A stretch of 64,000 bases of DNA from JACVRW01 sp963821275 (GTDB taxonomy: Bacteria > Actinomycetota > Thermoleophilia > Solirubrobacterales > Thermoleophilaceae), in assembly GCA_963821275.1 (NCBI GenBank), contig CAWGDF010000009.1, positions 248,001 to 312,000 on the forward strand, given 5' to 3'. The position numbers were made by a program, and so were the translations under genes. This document shows positions 33,129 through 41,620 of the stretch, one piece after another. Each line of letters starts with the position of its first letter. Position 1 is the stretch's first letter. The notes under the pieces are model-generated. The model was given only the letters and a program-made list of their open reading frames with translations. It was not told the DNA's origin and made no database searches.

Positions 33129-34475
33129 ATGGCCGAGGTCTGGACCAACTGGGCGCGCGAGCAGCGCTGTGCCCCGCAGCGAATCGAGCGCCCCGGCTCT
33201 CAGGAGGAGCTCGCCCGCGTAGTGGCCGGCGCGGAGCGGGTCAAGGTGGTCGGCTCCGGCCACTCGTTCACCGACATCGCCTGCAGCGACGGCGTGATGA
33301 TCGACCTGTCGCGGATGACGCGGGTGCTGGGGGTCGAGGGCGAGGACGTGACCGTGGAGGCGGGGATCACCCTTCGCGACCTGGGCGAGGAGCTCCAGCG
33401 GCGCGGGCTGGCCATGGAGAACCAGGGCGACGTGGACCAGCAGACGGTCGCCGGCTCGATCTCTACCGCCACCCACGGGACGGGCGGGCGCTTCGGGAAC
33501 CTCTCTTCACGGGTGGTCGGCCTCCGGCTCGTGGACGGGACCGGGACCGTGCGGGACCTGCGCGAGGGAGACGACTTGCTGGCAGCGAGGGTGGGGCTGG
33601 GCGCGCTGGGAGCGATCGCGGCCGTGACGCTGCGCTGCGTGCCGGCGTTCACGATCCACCGGGTCGACGAGCCGCAGCCCCTGGACGACGTGCTCGCGCG
33701 GCTCGACGAGCACGTCGACGCCCACGACCACTGGGAGGCCTTCGTGCTCCCCTACACGCGGCGGGCCCTGACCCTGGCCTCCGCGCGCACTCAGGAGGAG
33801 CCGCGCCCCCGCGGCCGCGCCGAGGCCTTCGCGCGCGACGTGCCGGCGGACAACGCGGCGCTGTGGGCGGCGGGCTGGCTCGGCCGCCTGCTGCCGAGCG
33901 CGATCCCGGCGGTCAGCCGCTGCTTCGCCGCCCTGCTCGGACGGGCCGAGCGCCTCGACCGCAGTTACCGCGTGTACGCGAACACGCGGCTGGTCCGCTT
34001 CACGGAGATGGAGTACGGCATACCGCGCGAACACGCCGCCGAGGCGCTGGAGCGCGTGCTGTCGCTGATCGAGCGGAGGCGGCTGCCGGCTGGGTTCCCG
34101 ATCGAGCTGCGTGTGGTCCGCGGCGACGACGCTCTGCTCTCCACCGCGCACGGGCGGGACACCGCCTACATCGCGGTCCACCAGTTCCGGGGGATGGAAT
34201 TCGAGACCTACTTCCGCGCCGTCGAGGCGATCATGGAGGACTACGGCGGCCGCCCGCACTGGGGCAAGCGCCACTATCAGTCCGCCGCCACGCTCGCCCC
34301 GCTGTACCCGGAGTGGGAGCGCTTCCAGGACGTGCGCAGGCGACTGGACCCCGGTGGCCGCTTCGAGAACGACTACCTGCGCCGGGTGCTGGGGCCGCTA
34401 CCCGCAGCCCGGCAGCCGCCGGTCGAGGCTGGCCACGCGGCCGTCGGCGGTTCGGACCCGGGCGCGGACGCTTGA
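33129..34475 (+). CDS. FAD-linked oxidase of the D-arabinono-1,4-lactone oxidase family
   Basis: The 448-residue protein has a VAO-type FAD-binding domain with VKVVGSGHSFTDIA, whose His is the usual covalent FAD site. It is followed by QTVAGSISTATHGTG and an ALO substrate domain ending in FENDYLRRVLG. The family oxidises sugar lactones (arabinono-, gulono- or xylono-type) or alditols with oxygen. In many actinobacteria this gene is next to an amino-acid deaminase/aldolase gene; here two sulfatase genes intervene. The 3' end overlaps the convergent sulfatase by 78 nt. Confidence 0.85.
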   Translation: MAEVWTNWAREQRCAPQRIERPGSQEELARVVAGAERVKVVGSGHSFTDIACSDGVMIDLSRMTRVLGVEGEDVTVEAGITLRDLGEELQRRGLAMENQGDVDQQTVAGSISTATHGTGGRFGNLSSRVVGLRLVDGTGTVRDLREGDDLLAARVGLGALGAIAAVTLRCVPAFTIHRVDEPQPLDDVLARLDEHVDAHDHWEAFVLPYTRRALTLASARTQEEPRPRGRAEAFARDVPADNAALWAAGWLGRLLPSAIPAVSRCFAALLGRAERLDRSYRVYANTRLVRFTEMEYGIPREHAAEALERVLSLIERRRLPAGFPIELRVVRGDDALLSTAHGRDTAYIAVHQFRGMEFETYFRAVEAIMEDYGGRPHWGKRHYQSAATLAPLYPEWERFQDVRRRLDPGGRFENDYLRRVLGPLPAARQPPVEAGHAAVGGSDPGADA

Positions 34476-36035
34476 TCCGGCGGCAAGCGTCGCGAACGGC
34501 GGCCGCGAGTCGCTGCGTCGCCGCTGGGAGCGGAAGCTGACCCGCTCGATCGCCGGCCCGCTCACGCGGACGCGGCAGCCGCTGGCCGAGAGACGCAGCT
34601 TCGGCCGCACGGCACAGGTGCGCCCGGCGCAGGTCTCGAGGGAGGCCAGCCGCCGGGCGAGCTGGGCCCGTACGGAGGCGTAGGCCGGGTCGGTGTGCAC
34701 GCTGGTCAGCTGGTGCGGGTCGCGCTCGAGGTCGTAGAGCTCGCGCTCGCCGGTGCTGTAGCGGGCGTACAGGTAGCGGTAGGTCCGCAGGGCCTCGTAG
34801 CCGACGACCGAGTAGCCGTCCATGCCCTCGATGAGCAGGTCGCGGCCCCATTCGAGCCCGCGGTCGGCGAGCAAGGGGAGAAGCGAGCGGCCGTCCTGCG
34901 GCTTGGCGGGGCTGGCCCCGGCGACCTCGAGGATCGTGGGCGAGAGGTCGGCGTTGGTCACGAGCTGGCCCCTTCGCTCGCCTGCCGGCACGCCCGGCCC
35001 GCGCATGATGAGAGGCACGCGTACAGCCGGCTCGTAGACCAGCATCTTCTCGCTCGGCATCCGGTGCTCGCCGTGGAAGAAGCCGTTGTCGGAGGTGAAG
35101 ACCACGAGCGTCTCGTCGAGCTCGCCCTCCTCGCGGAGTGCGTCGACGATCGCCACCACCGCCTCGTCGACCGCCAGCAGCGACTCGAGCCGCTGGCGGT
35201 AGTTCTCGCCGATGACCGCCCGCAGCGCCCCGATCCGAGGCCGCGCGCGCAGGTAGGCCGGCTTGTCGCTCACGTCGGCCTCGTCGAAGGCGGCGCGCAC
35301 GGCGCGCGGCAGCGGCTCGCCGGCGAAGCGGTCGCGGTGGCGGGCGGCGGGTGACGGGGTGGCCAGGCCCCGCAGGTCGTCGGCGTCGCGGGGCGCGCCC
35401 GCGTGGGGTGCGAGGAAGCCCACGTTGAGGAAGAAGGGCTCGTCGCCCGCCGCGTCCTCGATCAGCTCGATCGCCCGCTCGCCGTAGAGGTCGGTCGAGT
35501 AGGCGCGGGGATAGGTCACGAGCTCGCCGTTCTCGTTCAGCGTGTAGCCGTAGTAGCGGTAGGTCGAGGGGTCGATCGAGGCGTGCCACTCGTCCCAGCC
35601 GGGAGGCACGTGGTGGGGCCCGAGGTGCTGCCCGTAGCGGTTGAGGAACTTGCCCACGTGCATCGTCCGGTAGCCCGCCCGCTGAAGCCAGACCGGGAGG
35701 GTCTCGTCGCGGTCGAGGCGCCCGTAGCCGCCATCGGGCGGCCGATTGCTGAGCACGCCGTGGTTGTGCGCGTACTGCCCGGTGAGGAACGTCGCGCGCG
35801 ACGGGCAGCAGACCGCGAAGGAGGTGAAGCTGCGCGTGAAGGTCGTGCCCTGAGCGGCAAGGGCGCGGCGGACTCCTGGCATCACCCGCATCGACTCGAG
35901 CGTCTGGTCGTCGGTCATCAGGACAACGACGTTCGGCTTGACCTCGTCCGCGCTGCGGGGGTCGTCCCCGCCGCTGCAGGCCGCCACTGGGGCCCCGATG
36001 AGGAGGATCAGGGCGAGCCGGCGGCGCACCCCCAT
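34398..36035 (-). CDS. Type I sulfatase, lipoprotein
   Basis: The 545-residue protein has a lipoprotein signal (ILLIGAPVAAC, lipobox VAAC). The N-terminal metal motif is PNVVVLMTDDQT and the formylglycine signature is CCPSRATFLTGQYAHNHG, where the second Cys of the CxPSR core is modified. Later metal ligands are in FTSDNGFFHGEHR. It hydrolyses sulfate (or possibly phosphate) esters outside the membrane; the substrate is unknown. A C-terminal extension of about 80 residues, Arg-rich with spaced Cys, follows the catalytic domain. It starts 1 nt after the stop of the second sulfatase, so the two form an operon. Confidence 0.88.
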   Translation of the reverse strand: MGVRRRLALILLIGAPVAACSGGDDPRSADEVKPNVVVLMTDDQTLESMRVMPGVRRALAAQGTTFTRSFTSFAVCCPSRATFLTGQYAHNHGVLSNRPPDGGYGRLDRDETLPVWLQRAGYRTMHVGKFLNRYGQHLGPHHVPPGWDEWHASIDPSTYRYYGYTLNENGELVTYPRAYSTDLYGERAIELIEDAAGDEPFFLNVGFLAPHAGAPRDADDLRGLATPSPAARHRDRFAGEPLPRAVRAAFDEADVSDKPAYLRARPRIGALRAVIGENYRQRLESLLAVDEAVVAIVDALREEGELDETLVVFTSDNGFFHGEHRMPSEKMLVYEPAVRVPLIMRGPGVPAGERRGQLVTNADLSPTILEVAGASPAKPQDGRSLLPLLADRGLEWGRDLLIEGMDGYSVVGYEALRTYRYLYARYSTGERELYDLERDPHQLTSVHTDPAYASVRAQLARRLASLETCAGRTCAVRPKLRLSASGCRVRVSGPAIERVSFRSQRRRSDSRPPFATLAAGSSVRARVRTADGRVASLDRRLPGCG

Positions 36036-36036
36036 G

Positions 36037-37722
36037 TCAGCGGCAGGCGCGCACCCGCCGGTCCAGCGTCAGCCGGCGGCCGTCCCGTGTCTCGGCTCGC
36101 ACCCGCAGTCGCACTGCGCGTCCGGCCCGCAGGCGCCTGTGCGGGATCCTCCGCACCAGCGGGGGCGGGCTCACCCGGGCCACCCGCCGGCGCCCGAGCA
36201 GCACGTCCGCGGCGGTCACGGCCCTGCGCTCGGGCCCGCCCACCCGCACCAGCAGGTCCTCGGGCACGCATGTGGTCGCGCGCGGACGCAGCTGGAGCCG
36301 CAGGCGCGGATGCTCCCGGCAGCCACTGCCCACACAGCGCTCGAGCCGGCGCAGCCGGCCGCGCAGGTCGCGCTGGATGGCGCGGTAACGGTCGGCGCCG
36401 TCCCGGCTCTTCATCTGGAACGGGTCCTTGAGCAGGTCGTACAGCTCATACTCGCCGGTGGTGTCGTGCTCGACGTACAGGAAGCGGTACGTGCGGATGC
36501 CCCGGTAGGCGGGCACCCCGTTGGCCCCGTTGCCGTTCTCGATCAGGATGTCGCGGCCCGACTCCGCGCCCGGGTCGGCAAGCAGCTCCAGCAGCGAGCG
36601 GCCGTCCTGGACACGGCCCGGCGGGACGCCGGTCGCGTCCAGGATCGTGGCCGGGACGTCGACGTTGGCCACCAGGCGACGGTCCACCCGGCCCGCGGGC
36701 ACCCCGGGGCCGCGCAGGATCAGCGGCACCCTGATCGACTCCTCGTAGGGCAGCACCTTCTCGGCGAGCGCCCGGTGCTCGCCGTGCATGAAGCCGTTGT
36801 CGGCGGTGTAGACGATCAGGGTGTTCTCCAGCTCGCCGGTTCGCGCGAGCGTGTCCACCAGCTGGCCCACCCCCTCGTCCACGGCGATCAGGCTCTCCAG
36901 CTCCTGACGCCAGTTCTCCTCGATGGCCGCCTCCTTCTCGGGCGTGAAGCGCGGCCGGTCCGCCACGACCTGCGGCTTGTCGTACATGCTGGCCTCGTCG
37001 AAGCTGGGCGGGCGCGGCATGCGCACACCGGCGAAGGCATCCCGGTGCCGCGGCGCCGGTGAGGGGGTTCGTACGGGAGCCGGGTCGTCCGGGTCGCTCG
37101 GGCGGCCCCGGTGCGGTGCCGTGAACCACAGCGACAGGAAGAACGGGGCCGGGCCCGCGGCGGCGTCCTGGACGAGCTCGCTGGCGCGCCGGGCGAGGAA
37201 GTCCGTCTGGTACTCGCCCGGCCGGTCGGGCGTGGGGTAGGCGCGCAGCGTTCCGTTCTCGTTCACCTTCCACGAGCGGTAGTTGAAGGCGTTGGCGTGG
37301 GGCATCCCGTGCCAGTCGCTCCAGCCCGGCGGGACCCCCGACGCAGCCGTGTAGCCGTTGAGGTAGCGGCCGACGTGCATGGTGCGATAGCCGGCCTGCT
37401 GCAGCCAGGCGGGAAGCGAGGTGGTGTGGTCGAACACCGCGTAGCCCCCGAAGGGCCCGACGTTGTGCAGCACGCCGTGGTTGTGCGCGTACTGGCCGGT
37501 CAGGTGGGTCGTGCGCGACGGGCAGCAGAGCGGAAAGCTGGCGAAGGCCTGCTCGAATTTCGTGCCGCTGCCCCCAAGCAGGCCGTTGACGCGCGGCATC
37601 GACGGCAGCGAGGCGGCGGTCTGGTCATCGGTCATCAGCACGACCACGTTGGGCTGCGCGGCCGCAGCAGGGGCGGCCACGAGCAGCGCGACGACGGCCG
37701 TGAGCAGAATGCGTTGGGCCAT
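36037..37722 (-). CDS. Type I sulfatase, secreted
   Basis: The 561-residue protein begins with a Sec signal peptide (MAQRILLTAVVALLVAAPAAAA). It carries PNVVVLMTDDQT, the formylglycine motif CCPSRTTHLTGQYAHNHG and YTADNGFMHGEHR. It is a paralogue of the sulfatase at 34398-36035 and precedes it in the same operon. The C-terminal tail of about 120 residues is rich in Arg and resembles a cell-wall or polyanion binding module, but is not a named domain. No maturase gene is in the window. ATG 37722 is chosen because it starts the signal peptide; upstream codons look non-coding. Confidence 0.88.
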   Translation of the reverse strand: MAQRILLTAVVALLVAAPAAAAQPNVVVLMTDDQTAASLPSMPRVNGLLGGSGTKFEQAFASFPLCCPSRTTHLTGQYAHNHGVLHNVGPFGGYAVFDHTTSLPAWLQQAGYRTMHVGRYLNGYTAASGVPPGWSDWHGMPHANAFNYRSWKVNENGTLRAYPTPDRPGEYQTDFLARRASELVQDAAAGPAPFFLSLWFTAPHRGRPSDPDDPAPVRTPSPAPRHRDAFAGVRMPRPPSFDEASMYDKPQVVADRPRFTPEKEAAIEENWRQELESLIAVDEGVGQLVDTLARTGELENTLIVYTADNGFMHGEHRALAEKVLPYEESIRVPLILRGPGVPAGRVDRRLVANVDVPATILDATGVPPGRVQDGRSLLELLADPGAESGRDILIENGNGANGVPAYRGIRTYRFLYVEHDTTGEYELYDLLKDPFQMKSRDGADRYRAIQRDLRGRLRRLERCVGSGCREHPRLRLQLRPRATTCVPEDLLVRVGGPERRAVTAADVLLGRRRVARVSPPPLVRRIPHRRLRAGRAVRLRVRAETRDGRRLTLDRRVRACR

Positions 37723-37769
37723 AGGGAACGCAACACGTCCCGGCAGGGCGGGTTGCGCCCGGCCGCGGG

Positions 37770-38999
37770 CTACAGCTCCGTACGGCCCTCGCCGCGGTAG
37801 GTCGGTACCTCGTCGACGATTTGGCCGCCGCTGAGCAGAAAGAGGCTTTGGAAACGCTCGCACAGCTCGCCGGCTTTCGCATGGCGCAGGTAGACGTTGG
37901 CGCCGATGGGCAGGCTAGCGGCCCCGGGGCCGATGACGGGGGTCTGCACCTCTCCGGCGCCCTCCAGCGGGTCGAGCCGCAGCCCCCGCGGCAGGTAGGG
38001 CCGAGGCAGGCGATCCCGGCCCTGTGGGCCCGAGGCGTGGTAGCCGCCGCCCAGCAGCGTGGCTGCGCCCGGGGCCGGTTTCCTCACCACCGGCAGCGCG
38101 AACAAGGCGGCCGGGGTCGGCGAGAAGTCGTCGTAGCGGTCGAAGAGGGTGGGGGCGAAGAAGCCCGAGCCGGCGGTGACCTCGGTGATCACGCTCTCGC
38201 GCCGGGTGAGGTGCACGCTTCCGGTGCCGCCGCCGTTGACCAACTCCACGTCGGATACCTCCCTCACGGCGGCCACCGCAGCGGCCCGCCGCTCGGCGAT
38301 CTCCGCCGCCGAGCGTTCCTTGATCACCCGGATCAGCGGCTCCTGGACTCTCCGCCAGCCCGGGAAGCGGTCGCCGACGCCGGCGATGTGCGCCTCATAG
38401 CCCATGATGCCGGCGAGCTCGAGGTGGGGCCGGGCGACGACGGCGCGCGCCAGCGCCTGAGCCTGGGCGGGCGTTCGCACCGGTGAGCGTTTCACCCCGA
38501 CCTTCACCCGGCCCCCGAGGACCCACCACCCGACGTCCAGCTCGAGGCAGACCCGCACCGGGCGAGCGGCAGGGCCTGCGGCGCGCGCGATGAGGTCCAG
38601 GTGCTCGAGGCAGTCCACCATCAGCACGGGCGGGCGCTCGCCCTCGAAGCGGCCCAGCGCCGCCAGCGCCGCCCGGTCGGTGGTCGGGTAGGCGACGAGC
38701 AGGTCATCGAAGCCGTGCTCGGCGAGCCAGAGGCTCTCGCGCAACGTGAAGGTCATGAGGCCCCGGTAGCCCGGATCGCGCCCGAGGATCGCCTCCAGGA
38801 GGGGGCGGCAGCGCACCGACTTGCTCGCCACCCGGATCGGCGTGCCCGCGGCGCGCTCGAGCAGCCGGCGCCCGTTGGACCACATCGCGTCGAGGTCCAC
38901 GAAGGCGAACGGCGCGTCGAGGCGGGAGAAGACCGCTTCGAGCTCTTCGTGGGTGCGCTCACGCGCCGGAGCGGCGGGCGAGGCGCCGGTCGCGACCAT
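37770..38999 (-). CDS. Amino acid deaminase/aldolase, alanine-racemase-fold PLP enzyme
   Basis: The 409-residue protein has the type III PLP barrel: FAFVDLDAMWSNG, then PIRVASKSVRC with the PLP-binding Lys near residue 58, and GIMGYEAHIAGVGD and NGGGTGS in the barrel. The C-terminal D-threonine-aldolase-type metal site may be in LLGGGYHASG. Proteins of this family act on D-amino acids or beta-hydroxy amino acids. ATG 38999 is 8 nt after TAACGT on the minus strand. It is divergent from an exporter gene. Confidence 0.8.
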   Translation of the reverse strand: MVATGASPAAPARERTHEELEAVFSRLDAPFAFVDLDAMWSNGRRLLERAAGTPIRVASKSVRCRPLLEAILGRDPGYRGLMTFTLRESLWLAEHGFDDLLVAYPTTDRAALAALGRFEGERPPVLMVDCLEHLDLIARAAGPAARPVRVCLELDVGWWVLGGRVKVGVKRSPVRTPAQAQALARAVVARPHLELAGIMGYEAHIAGVGDRFPGWRRVQEPLIRVIKERSAAEIAERRAAAVAAVREVSDVELVNGGGTGSVHLTRRESVITEVTAGSGFFAPTLFDRYDDFSPTPAALFALPVVRKPAPGAATLLGGGYHASGPQGRDRLPRPYLPRGLRLDPLEGAGEVQTPVIGPGAASLPIGANVYLRHAKAGELCERFQSLFLLSGGQIVDEVPTYRGEGRTEL

Positions 39000-39038
39000 G
39001 GATCGGCACGTTATCCCGCCCTGCTGGGTTCAGACGCG

Positions 39039-39044
39039 TAGCGT
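39039..39044 (+). promoter_or_regulatory. -10 element of the EamA exporter gene
   Basis: TAGCGT ends 7 nt before the GTG at 39052, favouring that start over the in-frame GTG at 39043, which overlaps the hexamer. Confidence 0.5.
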
Positions 39045-39051
39045 GCGCTGC

Positions 39052-39921
39052 GTGACCCGGACCGCGCCTCCTCGCCCCGGCACAGCCCCGCCGGTGCTGC
39101 TGGTGCTGACGGCGATCGGCTCGGTGCAGTTCGGCTCGGCGCTGGCCAAGCTGCTCTTCGACGAGGTGGGTCCAGGCGGCAGCGTGCTCCTGCGCCTCGT
39201 GCTCGCAGCGGTCGTGCTGGTGCTGATCTGGAGACCGCCGCTGCGCGGCCTCCCCCGCCGCGACGTGGGGCTCATCGTCGCCTTCGGGTTCGTCCTGGGC
39301 GGGATGAACTTCGCCTTCTACTCGTCGCTCGACCGTATTCCACTCGGCGTTGCGGTCACATTGGAGTTCATCGGCCCGCTGGGAGTGGCGGTGCTGGGCT
39401 CGCGCCGGCCGCTCGACCTCCTCTGGGTGGGGCTGGCGGCGGCGGGGATCCTGCTGCTCTCGGACTTTGGCTCCGCCGACCTGGACGCCCTCGGCGTGGG
39501 CTTCGCCCTGCTCGCAGGGGCGTTCTGGGCGGCCTACATCCTGCTGGGGGTGAGGGTGGGTCGCGTGCTACCAGGCGGCCAGGGGCTCGCGCTCGCGATG
39601 ATCGTGGGCAGTGTGGTGGTCCTCCCGGTCGGGGTCGCCGAAGGAGGCTCGAACCTTCTGATTCCGTGGGTGATCGCCGCCGGCCTCGCCGTGGCGGTTC
39701 TCTCGTCCGCGATCCCCTACTCCCTCGAGCTGGAGGCGCTGAGGCGCATGCCGACGGGCGTGTTCGGCGTCCTCATGAGCCTCGAGCCGGCCATGGCGGC
39801 GCTCGCCGGCTTCGTCATCCTCGGCGAGAGCCTGGTGAGCCGGGAGATCGTCGCCATCCTGCTCGTGGTGGCGGCGAGCGCGGGAGCGGCGCTCGGTGCG
39901 AGCGTGGCGCCGCGGGACTGA
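39052..39921 (+). CDS. EamA/RhtA-like DMT-family exporter
   Basis: The 289-residue protein has about ten membrane segments. Its first half contains SVQFGSALAKLLFDEVGP and FYSSLDRIPLGVAVTLEFIGPL, typical of RhtA-like threonine/homoserine exporters. The second half has SSAIPYSLELEALRRMPTGVFGVLMSLEPAMAALAG. It is divergent from the deaminase/aldolase gene, suggesting a link with amino acid overflow. It converges with the cupredoxin gene 6 nt away. Confidence 0.85.
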   Translation: MTRTAPPRPGTAPPVLLVLTAIGSVQFGSALAKLLFDEVGPGGSVLLRLVLAAVVLVLIWRPPLRGLPRRDVGLIVAFGFVLGGMNFAFYSSLDRIPLGVAVTLEFIGPLGVAVLGSRRPLDLLWVGLAAAGILLLSDFGSADLDALGVGFALLAGAFWAAYILLGVRVGRVLPGGQGLALAMIVGSVVVLPVGVAEGGSNLLIPWVIAAGLAVAVLSSAIPYSLELEALRRMPTGVFGVLMSLEPAMAALAGFVILGESLVSREIVAILLVVAASAGAALGASVAPRD

Positions 39922-39927
39922 CCCGGG

Positions 39928-40221
39928 TCACCGGCGCCGTACCCGCACCAGCCCGGTCATCGAGCCGTGCAGCGTGCAGAAGTACTCGACCGAACCGCGC
40001 CTGCGGAAGCGCCGCGTGCACCTCCCGCTGCGTTGACGCGGACACGGGCGCCGCCCGCCGTCGAACCAGACGTCGTGCCGGCGACGGCCCCGCCAGCGCC
40101 AGGTGACCGCCCGGCCCACGGCGACCGTGACGGTCCGCGGCCGGAACGAGTTGTCCTGGACCGTCACCTGGGCCGGTGCGGCCGGAGCCAGCGTCAGCAG
40201 AACGAGAGCGAGGGTCGTCAT
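39928..40221 (-). CDS. Small secreted cupredoxin
   Basis: The 97-residue protein has a short signal (MTTLALVLLTLAPAAPAQ) and a plastocyanin-like domain: VTVQDNSFRPRTVTVAVG, then a His in RRHDVWFDGG, and the C-terminal copper site YFCTLHGSM (Cys, His, Met). All four type 1 ligands are plausibly present. Its ATG overlaps the stop of the larger cupredoxin gene before it. That larger protein ends in a homologous domain (YCSLHPIDM), so this looks like a tandem duplicate of that domain. Confidence 0.75.
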   Translation of the reverse strand: MTTLALVLLTLAPAAPAQVTVQDNSFRPRTVTVAVGRAVTWRWRGRRRHDVWFDGGRRPCPRQRSGRCTRRFRRRGSVEYFCTLHGSMTGLVRVRRR

Positions 40222-41561
40222 CGGCCGCGTACCTCCAGGACCTGGGTCATGTCGATCGGGTGCAGCGAGCAGTAGAGGCGATACGTGCCCGGAACGTCGA
40301 AGCGACGGGAGAAGGTGTCCCCGCGACTCGACCATCGGCTTGCGAACCCGACCGGGCCGTTTGCGAGCGTCACGTCGTGCAGGTCGCTGCCGTCGAGGAA
40401 GCGCCAGCTGACCAGGGCGCCGCGGGCGATCGAGAGGTTGCGGATGCTGTAGCTCGACTTCCCCACACGCACCCTCGCTCGTGCCCTGGCCCGCACCAGC
40501 GGACCGGGCGGGCGCAGGATCGTGCGCGCCCGCCCCCGGCCGTCCAGTCCGGTCAGCGGAACGGTCACCGCCGGGGGAGCCCGACGCCCGGGGGCCGCGG
40601 GCAGCCGGTTGCGCACGTCCCGGGGAAGCGGCGGGCAGACCAGGGGGGCGGGCGGCCCGGGCGCGAGATAGATGTGCCAGATCCCCATCACCCGGGGGTG
40701 CGGCCGTTCCCCGTCGTAGTGCGACGTCACCCGGAGCGACTGTCCTCGGCGGACGGATATCCCGGCGGCCGTGGTGATCCAGCTGGTGGCGAACGGACCG
40801 GGCTCGTGCAGCACCGGCAGGACGTTGTAGTAGGGGTGGCTGGGCCGGCCGTAGAGCGGTCGCGATCGCAGCAGCACGCGATCGCACTCCGGCTCGCTCA
40901 GGACGATGTCCTTGGCCCCCCCGTGGACGTGTGACCCCGCCGCGACGATCCGGCCGGTCCGCGGGACCCTCCACGGCTTCGACTCCACGTGGGTCGACCC
41001 GGGCACGCCGCCACCGGGCACGTTGAAGATCGGGTCACGTGCACCGCGGCAGCCGGTGACGCGGGCCCAGTAGGGGATTACCGGGCGCAGGCGCCTGCGG
41101 GTCTCTATGCGCGCGGTGTACTCGATGTAGGCCCGCTGGCGGCGGTTGGTGTGGTTCATCAGCATCCAGCCCGTGATCCAGCGGTCGCGCCGCCGCACGC
41201 GGTAGCCGTAGCCGCGCGGGAACCTGAGCGTCTCGTTCTCCTCCCCGGTCCCGTAGAAGGACTCGGGGCCGCCGCACACCGGGTCCTGGCGACGCCGGTT
41301 CTTATAGACGATGTGGTGGAGCATCACGCGCTGGACCGGCATCGCCCGGCCGCGGCGGTCGACCACCCGCACGTGCATGCCGACCAGGAAGCCGTCGAGG
41401 CGCGGCGCGCGCACCTGCCGGGTCGACGGCGACGTGAAGCGCACCTCGTAGGGAGCCACCGGCAGCGGCCCCTGACGGACCGTGACGCGCTTGACCGCAG
41501 CGTCAGCCGTAGCGGCGCAGACCAAGAGCACGACGAGCGAGAGGGCGGCTCCTACCGCCAT
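40218..41561 (-). CDS. Secreted copper protein with C-terminal cupredoxin domain
   Basis: The protein is 447 residues from ATG 41561 with signal MAVGAALSLVVLLVCAATADA. The first 300 residues have paired beta-rich segments with His clusters (VMLHHIVYKN, WMLMNHTN, AAGSHVHGGAKDIV, VTSHYDGE), suggesting the fold of copper type II ascorbate-dependent monooxygenases, though I cannot confirm it. The last 90 residues are a cupredoxin (LHDVTLANG, YRLYCSLHPIDM). On the minus strand GATAAT (41574-41569) ends 7 nt before ATG 41561, favouring that start over GTG 41576. It probably forms an operon with the small cupredoxin. Confidence 0.7.
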   Translation of the reverse strand: MAVGAALSLVVLLVCAATADAAVKRVTVRQGPLPVAPYEVRFTSPSTRQVRAPRLDGFLVGMHVRVVDRRGRAMPVQRVMLHHIVYKNRRRQDPVCGGPESFYGTGEENETLRFPRGYGYRVRRRDRWITGWMLMNHTNRRQRAYIEYTARIETRRRLRPVIPYWARVTGCRGARDPIFNVPGGGVPGSTHVESKPWRVPRTGRIVAAGSHVHGGAKDIVLSEPECDRVLLRSRPLYGRPSHPYYNVLPVLHEPGPFATSWITTAAGISVRRGQSLRVTSHYDGERPHPRVMGIWHIYLAPGPPAPLVCPPLPRDVRNRLPAAPGRRAPPAVTVPLTGLDGRGRARTILRPPGPLVRARARARVRVGKSSYSIRNLSIARGALVSWRFLDGSDLHDVTLANGPVGFASRWSSRGDTFSRRFDVPGTYRLYCSLHPIDMTQVLEVRGR

Positions 41562-41620
41562 GCATCCAATTATCACCCAGACGCGGACAGCGCGCCACCT
41601 CCCGTGGCCCCGCGCTACCC

